Assembly: GCA_028023455.1 (NCBI GenBank)
Contig: JAQFVV010000014.1
Span: 807,336-871,335, forward strand
Length of the DNA: 64,000 bases
Direction of reading: 5' to 3'
From: Epiperipatus broadwayi
Taxonomy: Eukaryota; Onychophora; Udeonychophora; Euonychophora; Peripatidae
The notes beneath the pieces are model-generated. The model was not told the origin of the DNA, ran no database searches, and worked only from the letters and a program-made list of their open reading frames with translations. Position 1 is the first letter of the stretch, and the number at the start of each line of letters is the position of its first letter. The position numbers were made by a program, and so were the translations under genes. Of the stretch, positions 47,984 through 60,242 are shown one piece after another.

Positions 47984-49333
47984 GTTGGTACTTGTGAGTT
48001 TTCCTATAAACCGTGATGGCAGCCCATATTTTATATATATATTTATAGTTTTGAGGGCCTACAATCTCTCAAATATGTGTTAATTATTAAATTAAAATAA
48101 TAATAATAAATCAATAGTTAAATTTTTAAAAAAAGTAATATATTCCAATAAATTTTATTAATCTTTATTTTAATATTTTTTTTACTTATATTACAACATG
48201 AAAGAGATGAGACACAACATTGTCATACTTTGGTTCAATTTTGCATGTTTCTTTTTGTCAGCAGTTTTTGGGATTCAGTGGAGTATTTCCAAAAGTGTAA
48301 AATCTTACCCTCTGAAAGTGTCCATTAATAGTCATGATATAAAACTTTATATTCAAACATCCCACAATGGTGATGTAGACTGAAATCTTGTTTAACAGAA
48401 TATTTCTTCTAAAGGGATATTGATTGGAGGTGCTAAAATTCTGTTCTGCACTCATATTTATTTACTTCTGGAGTAGGGATGTGATGTCAATTGAATGGGG
48501 GAAAGATCGACTAGATTTGTGCAACCACATGGTCATAGATTGGAACAATCACCCAGGGAAAGTCTGCCCATCTAGTCTTTTATCTTGATCATTATGCCAA
48601 GTCACAGGACCTAATACAATTATTGAAATCATTGAAATGTTTTGCCAAGTGCAAAAGTCAATAAGGGAGAATATTTCCACAACAATAATTATTGAGTGGC
48701 TTGAGCAAAGAAACCAGTGTGTGCTTTATTATAACTATTCCAGGTATAACAGTGCTATTCTTATGGACATGATAAAACAAAATGTTGCAGATGAAACTAC
48801 AATATATTTGAAATATTGGAAGGCATGTAAAAGTGATGAATAAAGGCATGCGGAATTTGAACATTTTCAAGTCAATCACTGGAAAAATATTGTTGGTCTA
48901 GCTAGTAGCATGCATATGCAAAATATCAAAAGACTTTGAGGGGCTGACCAATGGTGAAATAAAAACACCAGTGATCCATGTGACAACACCTCAATTCTTA
49001 TTTGGCAGAATTTATGTGCTGTTACTCTATCAACAAGATTCATGTGTGGAATTTTGGAGATCATTAAGGAATATATGCTGCCAACATGAATAAAGTGTAC
49101 ATAATGTAAGTTAATACATACACAAAAATAGTAGTGTAAACATTGTAATTAATTTTTGCACAATGGCTACTTTTTTTAGAGTAACAGTAATAATAAGAAA
49201 TTAAATTATAAAGATTACATAATTTTTTAGCAGCCATTTTTTTGTAAACATTTTTTGTAAGCCCCTGAAATTGTATATTAATCAAAAGTATGAGCTGCCA
49301 CTTTAATTTACAGGAAAACTCACAAGTACCAAT
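47984..49333. mobile_element. DNA transposon with ~50-bp terminal inverted repeats, superfamily unknown
   Basis: Left end TTGGTACTTGTGAGTTTTCC at 47985; the right end reverse-complemented is identical over this stretch and ends at about 49332. Similarity continues inward (GTGGCAGC.CATA) for about 50 bp. Length about 1.35 kb. The interior (48198-48990) is GC-richer and carries decayed plus-strand frames. I found no DDE motif, and no target duplication could be fixed. Confidence 0.75.
48198..48843 (+). pseudogene. decayed coding region inside the TIR element, function unknown
   Basis: Plus-strand frames include QWSISKSVKSYPLKVSIN (48198-48383), a block around WGKDRLDLCNHMVIDWNNHP (about 48498), and SIRENISTTIIIEWLEQRNQ and ILMDMIKQNVADETTIYLKY (48637-48843). 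Their position between terminal inverted repeats suggests a transposase remnant, but the family cannot be named from these fragments. Confidence 0.4.
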
Positions 49334-49760
49334 ATTTTTGTGTTATATTTTTGATTGAAAATGAAGTATCAAGTTATGATTTTTATAAGGAAATTATAAG
49401 AAATATAATCAATTTCATTTTGATTATAATTTTATATAGACTAACTTAAAATTAATAAGAAAAACAAATTCTATTTTAAAACTTTCATACAAAATTAACA
49501 ATTTATGAAAAATTTGAAAATTAATAATTAAAATGTTTAAGTTCATTATTTTATTATATATTTTTATATATTTTATTTAATGATATGTTAGCTTTAAGGA
49601 ATAGATAATATTTTATTTTTATTATTATATAATCTAATTTTGTTAATATTTTTTCTTCGATCAAATGCATAAAAACGTCAATGTAATATTTACATATTAA
49701 TATAAATGTTACTGTATAATATGGAGTTCTATATAGTATGGAAACTACATAAGTAAAAAA

Positions 49761-49795
<35 letters not shown>

Positions 49796-49809
49796 AAAAT
49801 ATAGAGAAC
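49334..49809. other. no gene seen; (CA)n(TA)n microsatellite at about 49760-49795
   Basis: AT-rich, with a compound microsatellite directly before the foldback element. Confidence 0.6.
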
Positions 49810-50226
49810 GTACCAATAGATCAAACAAGCTCTTAATTGATAAGTGCAGTAAGAGAAAACATTTAAAATCTTTATCTGGAATGTTCCTATTCCCAGAACA
49901 ATTGGTTTCAAGCTTATGGCTCCCCTCAGTGAAGAGCTAGAATATTCAGACACTAGATCTAAAATATCAACTCAAAACCAGCTCTTATTTAATACGTAAT
50001 ATTTAAGTAAAAACTCTATCGGACATGAAAATGTCTTTAACACCAGCTATCTAACTTAAATAGCTATATGGGACTAGATCTAGTATCTGAATGTTCTAGC
50101 TCCTCACTGAGGTGAGCCATAAACTCAAAAACAGTTGGTTTGGGGATAGGAATGTTCGAGATAGAGATTTTAAATATTTTCTCTTACTGCACTTATCAAT
50201 TAAGAGCTTGTTTGAGCTATTGGTAC
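49810..50226. mobile_element. foldback element with ~155-bp inverted arms
   Basis: Left arm 49810-49962 and right arm 50072-50226 are reverse complements with only scattered differences. The outer ends are GTACCAATAGATCAAACAAG and, complemented, GTACCAATAGCTCAAACAAG. Conserved inside are CTCTTAATTGATAAGTGCAG and CTAGATCT near the loop. The loop is about 108 nt and holds small hairpins (GACAT/ATGTC). No coding capacity. It resembles a foldback MITE; a transcript would form a long double-stranded hairpin. Confidence 0.88.
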
Positions 50227-53200
50227 ACTGTCTGTATTACATATTTGTAAATAGAAGTTTATAAAAGCAATATCATGCTATATATGACTTGTTTTATTGA
50301 TTAAACCATATATATTCTAACCATTTAAAATGATGAGGAGGAGCATAATGAGAAGAAGACTAATTATAATTGATGACAAACAGACTGATGATGAAAACGA
50401 ATAATCTGTTTGGGCTAAGCTCAGTGGTCTGTTAGTTCATATCACTTTTGCTACAAAAACATTTATTAAATTTCTAAGCAATAATAATATGCATAATTAT
50501 AGAACACCTGAATAACTGGAGGAGAAAAACTTCACTTTTGTTTATATAACACTTTTAAAAATATAAATTTTTCTATCAAAATATATTCTCTGAGCAATAA
50601 ATAATTTGTACTTAAAGTAATATCTTCTGAAAATCTTTATGTCCATTTAAAATACCCTAAATAGCAATTATTAATCACCTAAGTATTTAATAGTGTGATT
50701 TAATCTACTCTACTCTTGTAGAGTATAAATGTAATGTACTTTTCTAATAGTATAATAAAGAATAATGAATTTATTTTGCCACCACCAGATTAATAATATA
50801 AATGAATTCGACTAATAATTAATATAATGAATAATCATCTCAGGGTTCTTCTTGTTATTTTTTAGAAATCATACTGTTTGCATTGTGTTGCCAAATAAAT
50901 GACTAACATTTTGGTAGACTCTAGGAGACATACACTTGCTTTGTAAGCTAATGTATACTAAGTTACTATAATAACAATAATCATTACATAAAGAAGTGTT
51001 TAATCTGCTTGACAGTTGCACAAACAAATTATATAAAATTACAAAATTATAGCCCTTTATTCAGGATATTACTCAAAATAATAGAAAGGAAGGGTACCTT
51101 TTATATCTTTCTACTATCCCATCAACAACACCATAAAATAATTAATTTTGATTTCTGTACTTTTATTAATATAATGTATAATCTAAAAAATGGATCAAAT
51201 AATCCCAAGCAAGAATAAAGAAATAGTTATTTCTTTTGATTACAATTCCATCTTGGAATTGAAGCATTTATGGAATATTTGTATTTTAGTAATATGGAGA
51301 TATTGGATCTGCATAAAAATCAATCATCTGATGTACCAAGATTTCTGTTATAAATAAGAATTGTGAAGACAAGACAAATTGCATATAGAAAAACAAAAAC
51401 TAGATTTACATAATAGCATCTATTTATTGACATTTTAAATACAATATAGGGGGAATTTATTTACAGTATTATTGAAAGCTATTTGCCAAACATAGGTGCT
51501 GTTAAAATATATGGTAGAATGTTACCATAGGTGGCACATCATGACCTCACTAACAAATAATCTATTGGGTTTAGAAAACATTTGAATGAGTTATTAAATG
51601 AAATATTCTCAGTGGAGATATTGGTTTAAACATTTAGCTAACTTATTCTATAAGTAATCTGGCTAAATCATCCAATTCTAACAAAAGTTTGGTTTAAAGA
51701 AATAAAATAGCAATAGCTTAAATCATAAGCTGAGCAATATGATTGTTTTAAAATATTCCTTTGTCAGGTACACAACTCACAATACCCCTTTCTTACAGAT
51801 TAAACTATTGCTAACCTGAATTATTCTGTGACTGGGATTGAATAAACAACTTTATGATGATAATAGCTATCATATCCAGACAAATAAAATAATATTGTCT
51901 AGCACTATTTTTTAAAAGTAAAATTTAAAGAAATGTATGGATCATTCATCAGAAGTCATGTATATACATATTATACTAGAGTTATGTCCACATAATACTA
52001 AAATATTTATTATTAAATAACTTACTAATACATTAGTGATGTGCTCCAGATAGTGAAAACAAGCAACATTGAGTATGTGCATTTCTTATAATGCTATGTG
52101 CTGAGAATAAGCACTTTAAATTATTAATACCTTGTTCGTTTATTCATGGACTACTGGCAAGGCAGAGTAGCACAATACAGACACACTGCAAATAAAAAAG
52201 GGTACCTTGAAGAACTAAGTACTTCAATAACTAACCTATCATTGCAATGTCATTTCTAAAGCACATATAACTTCACCTACTATTGTGGAAAAATATTTAA
52301 TAATATCATGAGGGATAGGATAATGAAGATAGTGTCTGCAGAGCAAACAACATGAATAAAGTATTGTGGATTCTAATACATATATCTAAGGCAAAATGTA
52401 TGTGGGAATGCTGTCTCACCACATAAGGGAAAATGGAATACATATCAAGAATATGGTTTGCTCATGGGACATATGTGCCTGAGCAACATTTGAAAGAAAT
52501 ATTGAAATATAAACACTATCTCCTCATGGAATATAAAATGTGAACAATGGGGAGAGCATTTCCATCTTGCAAAGCACAATAAGCAAACTAACATCAAATA
52601 AAGTCTAATGCTTGAAGGCATATATCCTAGACTAAACGATGGCAAGATAGCAAAATTATCTAATAAAATTAGGTAAATTAATATTCACACTAAAAATTTC
52701 AAACATTAAACAATGTCTGAAACCAATGAGTTCATGGTCAGTCAAATGACTGTAAAATATTTGAAATAGCACAATAAAATTTTTTATTAAATAAGGAATA
52801 CACATACATGCAATGAACAGAATAAAAACTTATAAAGATAACGTGGACATAATAGAAAAGTAAATGTAAGTAATATAAGACTAATAAATGATCAGTTATA
52901 TTAAATTTTAACTGTAAATTATTATACCATAGCAATTATGAAACATTGAATTTCTGATAAACACATCTTGGCTGTTTACCTATAAATGAATGAAACAGCC
53001 ATAAACAACATAGATAAAATGTAAGAGATAAATATCTCTACATGAATAAAAGGCATTACAAAAATTCACTTAAACCAGCAAATATCAAATTGTATGACAT
53101 TTTATCTTACAATGTGTAGGAATACCTACGCATTCTTTTATAAATGCCATAAAGAATAATATAATAATAAACATAATATTACCTTGACTTAGAAATATCA

Positions 53201-55481
53201 TAATTTACAAAATAATAATAAAAAAATTGTATTTATATATTTTAATACACCTTAGTTCATTAGCGGAACTTTCTGATGAAGCATCCATACCACACAAATA
53301 ATTATTTTTAAATAAGGCAAATACGACTTCCAAATATAAGCATACATGACAAAACATTAACAAAGTTTTTAACTCTAAGTTAAATAATAAGTTTGGATCC
53401 ATTTGAAGAAATTGGTTAACCATAAGCTAGCTTGTCTAGATAGTTTCACTTATGAGCACATTATAATAATCAAGTTATTCATTGAATTTTGGCATTCACA
53501 TTTCTGTAGGAAATAAGCAATATTTTCTTATTTTTTCTTGAAAAGCCCATTTTTCTTTTTCATTTCTTTGAAAACATTTTTAAAAGCATGTTTAGATTTT
53601 AAACAAGAATGTCATTTCAAGATATTATTTCCAATAATTAATATTTTTTTTATAAATTACTATTAACTTCATAGTCCACATTTTAATACACCTTATTTAA
53701 TGTCCATTGTAGTTATTTTTGCAAACTATATCTTTTTTTAACATATTTATTTCATTAAACTCTTCTGTGGAATTTATTCAAAGTATTTTTATAATGTAAT
53801 ACTGATAAAATGAAGCATATTAAAGTTCTCCTGTTTTTTTTTTTTCAAATTTCTTAAGTTCACCTTTCTCACAAATATTTTTTTATAGTTAATTTTGGAA
53901 AAAGCAAATGCATTGTAATAAATTCCTCCTGTGCCAAAGATGACAGGTTATTAATAATTATAAAGTTCATATTGAAGAAATATTTTATTATATTCATTCC
54001 AATTAACACAAATTGTTATTTTTAACATTTAATATCAGGTAGAATAATCAATATAGCTGCTTATTCTTAGTTCAATATTTTAAATAATATATTTTTCAAA
54101 CTTTCAATTTTATTTTCTCCCTTCTAAAGATAAGGTATAATAGCAAAAAGTAAATTAGTACAATCTCCAGAATGATTTTATGAGTTAATATTAATGGATA
54201 CATGACCTGATTTCTATTAAAATCTACTCTAAAACATAACTGATGAAATTGACTTATTATAAACAAGTTATTCTTCTAAAGCATGATATTAATAGTGAGG
54301 ATAGTTCAAATTGAATTATGACAATAAAATAACAAGATTACCTTAAGAACTGGCTAACACGGCATTATAAGTTAATAAATAACAAAAGTTGTAATAACTT
54401 TACACTTTAGATAAATAAAAAAATAATTATATAAATTATTATTGATTTGGTTAGGAGATGATGAAAATGAAAAAGCCCCTAAAAATGAATCTAGTTTTTA
54501 TACTTCTCTTGACAGGTGTCAAAAACTAATGACCTCATCCTGAAATTATGACCTCTGTGGAAAAATATGTTAATTACAATAAGGAATTGATTAGTAAAAT
54601 TATATAATTTTGATCTAAATGTTTTTAAAAATTCATGTGATGTTAATAGTTTAGGATGAAGTAAAGGTTAATTGAACTTTATGAATTAATAATATTAAAT
54701 AAATAAAACAGTAATAGAATAATATTTTATTCTTTTTAAAATAAAATATTACTTTTTCTTTGACTCGGGTTTATCAGAAATTCTTATTTTAAAATTTTAA
54801 TCCTTAATTTAAAAGTTTAACAAAGTATTCATTTTTAAATATTTATTGAATATTTTGGCAATTTAGTCCAAGAAACCAAAAATTTCATACATGCACATGA
54901 AGTCATACACACATATGTATGCAGGAAATTATGTTTTTCTTTTAATTAAATCTATCTTAATAATTAACTTATGCTTCTTTAGACAATTAAATATTTAATT
55001 AAATCAAACTTTTTTTAAAGATATATTTTTTTAGAACTCCTTAAACAAGAATATAATCTAGATGATTAACTTCTTGTAATCAGAGTAATTAATGCATTTT
55101 GATATTAATAAATTATCTGTTAATATTTCTAAACTTTTACTATAATATTAACTCTGTTTTATCTTTCTTTCTTTCTAAAATAAGTGTAAATTAAATAACT
55201 TTTAAACTAAAGCATATATTTTCCTAATACAAAATATATCTTTGTTGCAGATTTTTAATTTATCAAATGTTATCCACCTTATGCTCATAATGAACTAACT
55301 AAATAAAAATATTAATGTATAAGAGTTAAATAACATAATTTACACAAGATAAAGTTATTATATTTTTTATCTTTATTATTTTTATTTTATACTTTTAGAA
55401 TAAAGTAGGTTAAATCTTATGTTAAAGCATTTAATAAATACAATGTGCAAAAGCAGAGTGTCACAATATATATATATATAT
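50227..55481. other. 5 kb of AT-rich sequence, no gene seen
   Basis: Only short spurious frames in all six readings; no element ends, tandem arrays or RNA genes recognised. This is the longest featureless part of the window. Confidence 0.5.
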
Positions 55482-56064
55482 TGTAACGGGCATACATGCC
55501 ATTACGATATTTTAAAATTTTTTTGTAATTTTTTAAAAAGAAAAAGTAAAAAGGGTGCTATCAGCATAGTTTTATATATATATATATGCTTAAAAGTGTA
55601 TAACTGTGCACAGCCATGTAAATTTATGATTGTAAATGTGTCACCTTATGATGATGTCTTTGGGAATGTATCTCAGTGTGACCCTATTTAAGCATTTCAA
55701 TTAATCATAAATAAGTTGGTGGTATATATAATTGTGCTGCAAATATACATGTATAAACTCATTATTTCTTAAAATATATTTACTTCAATGCAACCTCTAA
55801 ATAAATAATTTGCTTGTCATGCCATGTGTTAAACATTAAATTTAGAGAAAAAGGAACTCTTGGGGGGAAGAGGCGTAAACATAGATGGTTCATACATGGG
55901 AAAATGATAGTCAACCTTTTTTTTTGTATATAATCTTTTTGTAAAATTGCTAACCAATGTCTTCATTAATCATGTACCATAATTACTAACCCTAAGTAAA
56001 ATATTTTTTTAAAAATTTTTTTAAGCAAGTTTACTGATATGTAACAGGCGTACATGCTGTTACA
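55482..56064. repeat. paired 25-bp palindromes flanking 533 bp
   Basis: TGTAACGGGCATACATGCC with the following ATTACG (55482-55506) and TGTAACAGGCGTACATGCTG with the following TTACA (56040-56064) are copies of one near-palindromic 25-mer. The first follows an ACAATATAT...ATTGTAAC tract that is itself palindromic. The TGTAAC...GTTACA form matches the ends of copy D. Two such ends around 0.5 kb suggest a short non-autonomous element; no coding frame lies between them. Confidence 0.6.
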
Positions 56065-57209
56065 TTATTATAATGGGTAAAATTACAAATTAAAATAAAG
56101 TTCACAAATAAAAAATTGTTTTTAAAAAATTAAAAATTGAAAATTAAAAGTCATCTAAAATTTATACATATGTAAAATCACACAGGTGAAAAATTATTAA
56201 AGGAAAAGTTTATTGAAGAAAAAAAAGTATTTTAAAGCTAAATTTTCAGAAAAAAGATTTAAAGATAAAAAATTATCTTTAGGAATGTATATAATTTAAT
56301 TAATGCTATTGTGTAAAATAGAAATGATTATTTTCAATTAGTTAAAGTAAACTAGCCCTTGGGCATCTCATAATTTATAAGTAAATGTCAGATAGGGGAG
56401 GGAAAAAACAATAGGAAAAGAATGTCCAATAAAAGAAATTTCTCAAGAAACAGACCTTAATGAAATGTCCACTTAATCCGAAAGTTTAATATAAAAGGAA
56501 AAGTTCGGAAATAATTAGAGGAAAGATATGATAGAGAGAGGTGTGATATGTGTTAAGTCAGGGAGAGTTGAAGGAGAAGGGATTGAAAGACGCACTTTCA
56601 ATTCCTTCAGTTTTTCTATAAAAAAAAGAAATGACATCATTTTCCCATATTGCTGACCACAGCCTATCAAGGCCCAGAAATAAAATACCAGCTAAAGTAA
56701 AGGACCTCTGGATGAATCAATAAAATGACCAACAGCATATTTGTCTCCCCAGGACATTGGGGGAAGTAACACTGGATCCCAAATGGCAAGGAACTGTTAA
56801 GGATTAACTTTTTAAAACCATAAGAATTATATATATAACTAAGGAACATTAATTCTAAAACTTTCCAGTATTTGAAAACAGTAAAAACTCTAAATTCTAA
56901 ACTTTTCAATATTTAAATTGAAACAGAATTTTCTATCTGACTGAATTATTTATTAATTATTTTTATTGGATGTATTATTTTTTTTAAAATCATTTCCATT
57001 AATTTATTTTTACCGTTCTTTTAAGTTTTTATTATGATTTTTTTTTCTGTTAAGCTAAATGTGTAATTAAATCATGTTAAATTTAAGTTGGGTATGAATG
57101 GCTGCATAGATTCATAAAGTTAAGTTAGTTTAAGGGAGGGTAAATCTTAGGTTATTTGTTTTATTGTTAAATTGGGTTAATGGATTGGATATATTGGTGT
57201 AATTAGTAA
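56065..57209. other. no gene seen
   Basis: AT-rich with a purine-rich stretch at 56395-56610; nothing recognised. Confidence 0.45.
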
Positions 57210-57578
57210 ATGTAGTATGAAGATCCGCTATGTGCAGGATCACATTATACGCCACCCTTGGGCAAAATAAGTCCCATTTCGGACTGATTATCAGAAGCAG
57301 ACATATTCTTTGCTCTTTGGATCACTTCTTTAGCCTATGGAATGGGATAGTAAGATGGCAAAAAGGACTGCAATCCCTTCCTATGGAGTTTTTTTCTTTT
57401 ATTGTTTTTCTCGCCAGACAAATGTAATATTCCTGTACTGGATGAGACAATTTCTTCTCTATAACCATGCTGTTCAGATGTGAATTCCTGACAGTATGGT
57501 ATTCTGTCATATTCATGCTGTATTGAATACATCAATATATCAGATAGATTAGCATTGGATTGACTGCGAACATTTGGC
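57210..57578 (-). pseudogene. unidentified decayed coding island
   Basis: GC-richer than its flanks. The minus strand, after an acceptor-like TTTAATCTTAG (57579-57589), is open for about 80 codons to a stop at 57335: ANLSDILMYSIQHEYDRIPY, EIVSSSTGILHLSGEKNNKR and LHRKGLQSFLPSYYPIP. After the stop the same frame continues with coding-like AKEVIQRAKNMSASDNQSEM to about 57245. The smooth frame with a few stops suggests a pseudogene or mobile-element fragment. I cannot name it. Confidence 0.35.
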
Positions 57579-58123
57579 CTAAGATTAAATAAGTGATAGA
57601 ATTTTTTTTTTTCAAATGCAATCTAAGTAGTCTGTCCATACTCGACACTAATAAAATATTAAATTCATCTGTGCAAACATCTAAAATAAAAGTTAAATTG
57701 TAAATTAAAATCTAAAGTAAAGTTATAATGTTTTATAAAATAAAAAAAAATTAATTTAAGGTATACTAAAATAATAATTCTAAATTTTATATATGTTTAA
57801 TAAATGTTTGTGTGTGTTATTTCTGGCAGTGGCTTTTATTTTTTTAATATTGAAAATATTTTAAATAATATTATATTTTATAAATCTGTGCGTCTCACTG
57901 AGCTAGTGGAATGGGCTGATGGTCATATAATAAGATAAAGTTAGATCTTAACAACTTACATTTCTGCCTCCTATATAAATATTCCAGGTTTAAATAACCT
58001 GGTGGTGCTCTGTATGGCAGATACGGTAAAACTTGTAATCCACCCCGACCATTATACTATATATATACGTAAAAATATAATCTTAACATTGGAGTGGGTG
58101 ATTTGAGGGTTATCTATATATAT
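57579..58123. other. no gene seen
   Basis: AT-rich. A GC-richer patch at 57893-58053 shows no coding frame or repeat partner. Confidence 0.45.
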
Positions 58124-58248
58124 TGTAACCATATGTTTTTCATGGCATACAACATAGTGAGTGCATAAATATATATAAAGTGGAAAGGAAAAGTAGAAAT
58201 AAACAATCAAATTATTTTTGTAGATATTTTTTACAAATACATTTACCA
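58124..58248 (+). repeat. left LTR-like repeat
   Basis: Shares with the right copy CATATG, TATGG/CATGGCATACAAC, ATAGTG, ATATAAAGT, AAAAGT.GAAATAAACAAT and a T-rich end with TTTTTACA. The right copy is longer mainly because of an expanded (TA)n. Confidence 0.6.
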
Positions 58249-58497
58249 GATTGGCTGTTGATTTATTTCTTTGTTGGTTATTCATGATGGTGAATGAATT
58301 ACCTTATTTATAATTCTTGTGAACTTATAGTTAATTATGCTTATACTTAAGATAATTAGCTATGCTGATCTTTTAGAGTGATTTCTCATGCTCATTATTT
58401 TATGTTAAATATGGATAGTTAATTTTATATTCATTTTGAACTGGGATTGATGATGATTTGCCAGTATCCTAGTTTCAGCTCCCAAAATTGTGGTAGT

Positions 58498-58745
58498 GTT
58501 ACAAATGTCACCCAACTTGTGGGACTTCTATTTCCATACTGTTACAAATGAATACCCAATTGTGGAACATTGTAACCATAGGTTTTTGTATATTAAAACC
58601 TCAGTTTTCCTTTAGCATTTTAAGTAGCACCAAAGTTGGTGTTAATGATGTTCATGTGGTGGCCATCACTACAAATGGCTTCCCAACTCTGGGTTGTTGG
58701 TGATCATATTGGTGACTATCACTACAAATTTACTACTCAAGTTGA
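58498..58745 (+). repeat. degenerate minisatellite TGTTACAAATG...CCCAA
   Basis: Four units begin (T/C)ACTACAAATG or TGTTACAAATG (58498, 58542, 58669 and 58721) and carry CCCAACTTGTGG-like sequence. Spacing varies from 44 to about 127 bp, so copies are diverged or missing. Confidence 0.5.
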
Positions 58746-59098
58746 TCTCAAACACATCCTAGAAAGAAAAAAGTACGCATTTTATGCAGAATTTAAAAAT
58801 TACCATAAAATATGTGACAAGAGTATTGATGATTATAAATTATAAAATAGTAATTTTCATGTATATTTAAAAGGTTCATGTTTAGAGTTAAGTAGAAAAT
58901 CTATGATTTTGGAGATTGGATTGGGTTATTTGATTGTTGCAGTTTGATTAGCTGTATTTTCAGTTTTGGTGATGAATGGACAGTTTTTATCATTGGTTTT
59001 TGGATGCAATATTTTTATGAAACTCTGAGGTATGTTTTTTTTTGCTATTTCCTGAACTCATTTTTTGATTTTTTATTGTTTATCATGGTGCAGTTAAT

Positions 59099-59277
59099 AT
59101 AGTCCTACTATGATACCAGCCTCTAAGTCCAAGAAAAGGAGCAAGGCATAGTCCTATATTTACCAGCCTTTAAGACTCAATGAAGCAGGGCATAGTTATA
59201 TATTTTTTAACCCTTAAGACTTAATGAAACAGACCATACTTTTATATTTTCCAGCTCCAAGACTCAAACAGCAGGCC
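59099..59277 (+). repeat. 44-bp minisatellite, four units
   Basis: Units start at 59099, 59148, 59192 and 59236 with lengths 49, 44, 44 and 42. Shared: ATAGTCCTATATTT, ACCAGCCTTTAAGACTCAAT and AGCAGGGC. Located inside the LTR-bounded element. Confidence 0.8.
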
Positions 59278-59576
59278 TTTGCAAAGATTTTTGCATTATT
59301 TTTATCAAGGGTTTTTTGTAGCTTATAATGTCTAAATTGAGGTAGCTCCTGGTGTTCATGGTGCATTGTATACTTATAGTCTAATGGCTGATTCTTTATC
59401 TCAGAATTGCAGGTCACTATTCATTCTGTTAGCTGTTAGATGTCTGTCAGATCTCTAGAAGCATTGGTAATATATTTTGAGGTATGATTTTGTTTTAATT
59501 GTGCTTGTATATTATATAAAATATTATTAGGCAGATGTTTAATTTGTATTTTCCTTTTTCCCATGAAGGGGAGTAA

Positions 59577-59650
59577 TGAACCCATATGGGTTTTATGGTA
59601 TACAACAACATAGTGTGTATATATATATATATATATATATACACACTATG

Positions 59651-59693
<43 letters not shown>

Positions 59694-59755
59694 TGAAAGA
59701 AAAAGTGGAAATAAACAATGTAATTTTTTTGTACATATTTTCTACACATATACAC
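59577..59755 (+). repeat. right LTR-like repeat with expanded (TA)n
   Basis: Direct partner of 58124-58248; contains the palindrome at 59607-59652 and a second (TA)n run. Confidence 0.55.
59607..59652. repeat. perfect 46-bp palindrome
   Basis: AACATAGTGTGTAT, a central (AT)n, then its complement ending ACACACTATGTT. All 23 pairs match, so it can extrude as a cruciform or hairpin. Confidence 0.95.
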
Positions 59756-60242
59756 TAAGAGTTTAATAATTTTGAATTTAAAATATAATTTTATTATGAA
59801 ATAGACATTTAAATAAAAAAAGTCTTATCTAATATCTATATTGAATTCTGATTTGAAACTAAAATAAGCATGTTTTATGTTAAAAGAGATCTACTGATAA
59901 TTGTAAAAATCCACTATCTATTTAGAAATATTATCTTACATGAAAATTTGTGTAACATTTTGATAAAATTTCTACTATGTATTTTAGAAATCTTTTTTTT
60001 AAAGTAAAACTTGTAGATTATACCTTTGATAAAATTTCAAAGTTTTTAAAAGGATTAAGGTAGATCAAAAAATTGATAAACATAGGAAAAACATTCTTGA
60101 TTTAATAAATTTTTCCACCCCACCCTAGCTATAAAAGAGGTTGATAAAAAGATTAAAAATAGTTGATTTCCTTAGTTATACAAAACTACCATGAATATGA
60201 GCAATTAAAGCCAGCAGGTTCTACTAGTTCACTATGCTGGAG
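59756..60242. other. no gene seen
   Basis: AT-rich; nothing recognised. Confidence 0.45.

Larger units (their letters stand above)
58124..59755 (+). mobile_element. small LTR-bounded (TRIM-like) retroelement
   Basis: Direct repeats at 58124-58248 and 59577-59755 flank 1.3 kb with no Gag or Pol frame. The left copy starts TGTAACCATATG, the right TGAACCCATATGGG. The purine tract GAAGGGGAG (59565-59573) stands 3 nt before the right repeat, as a polypurine tract should. Both repeats contain TATATAAAG and GAAATAAACAA (TATA and polyA-like signals) in the same order. A primer-binding site could not be identified. The element is short because it is a TRIM or because its coding region was deleted. 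Confidence 0.55.

Noticed and set aside
58636-58845. 69-codon plus-strand frame as a Gag remnant of the LTR-bounded element
   Set aside because: No zinc knuckle or Gag-like features, and it overlaps the degenerate minisatellite.
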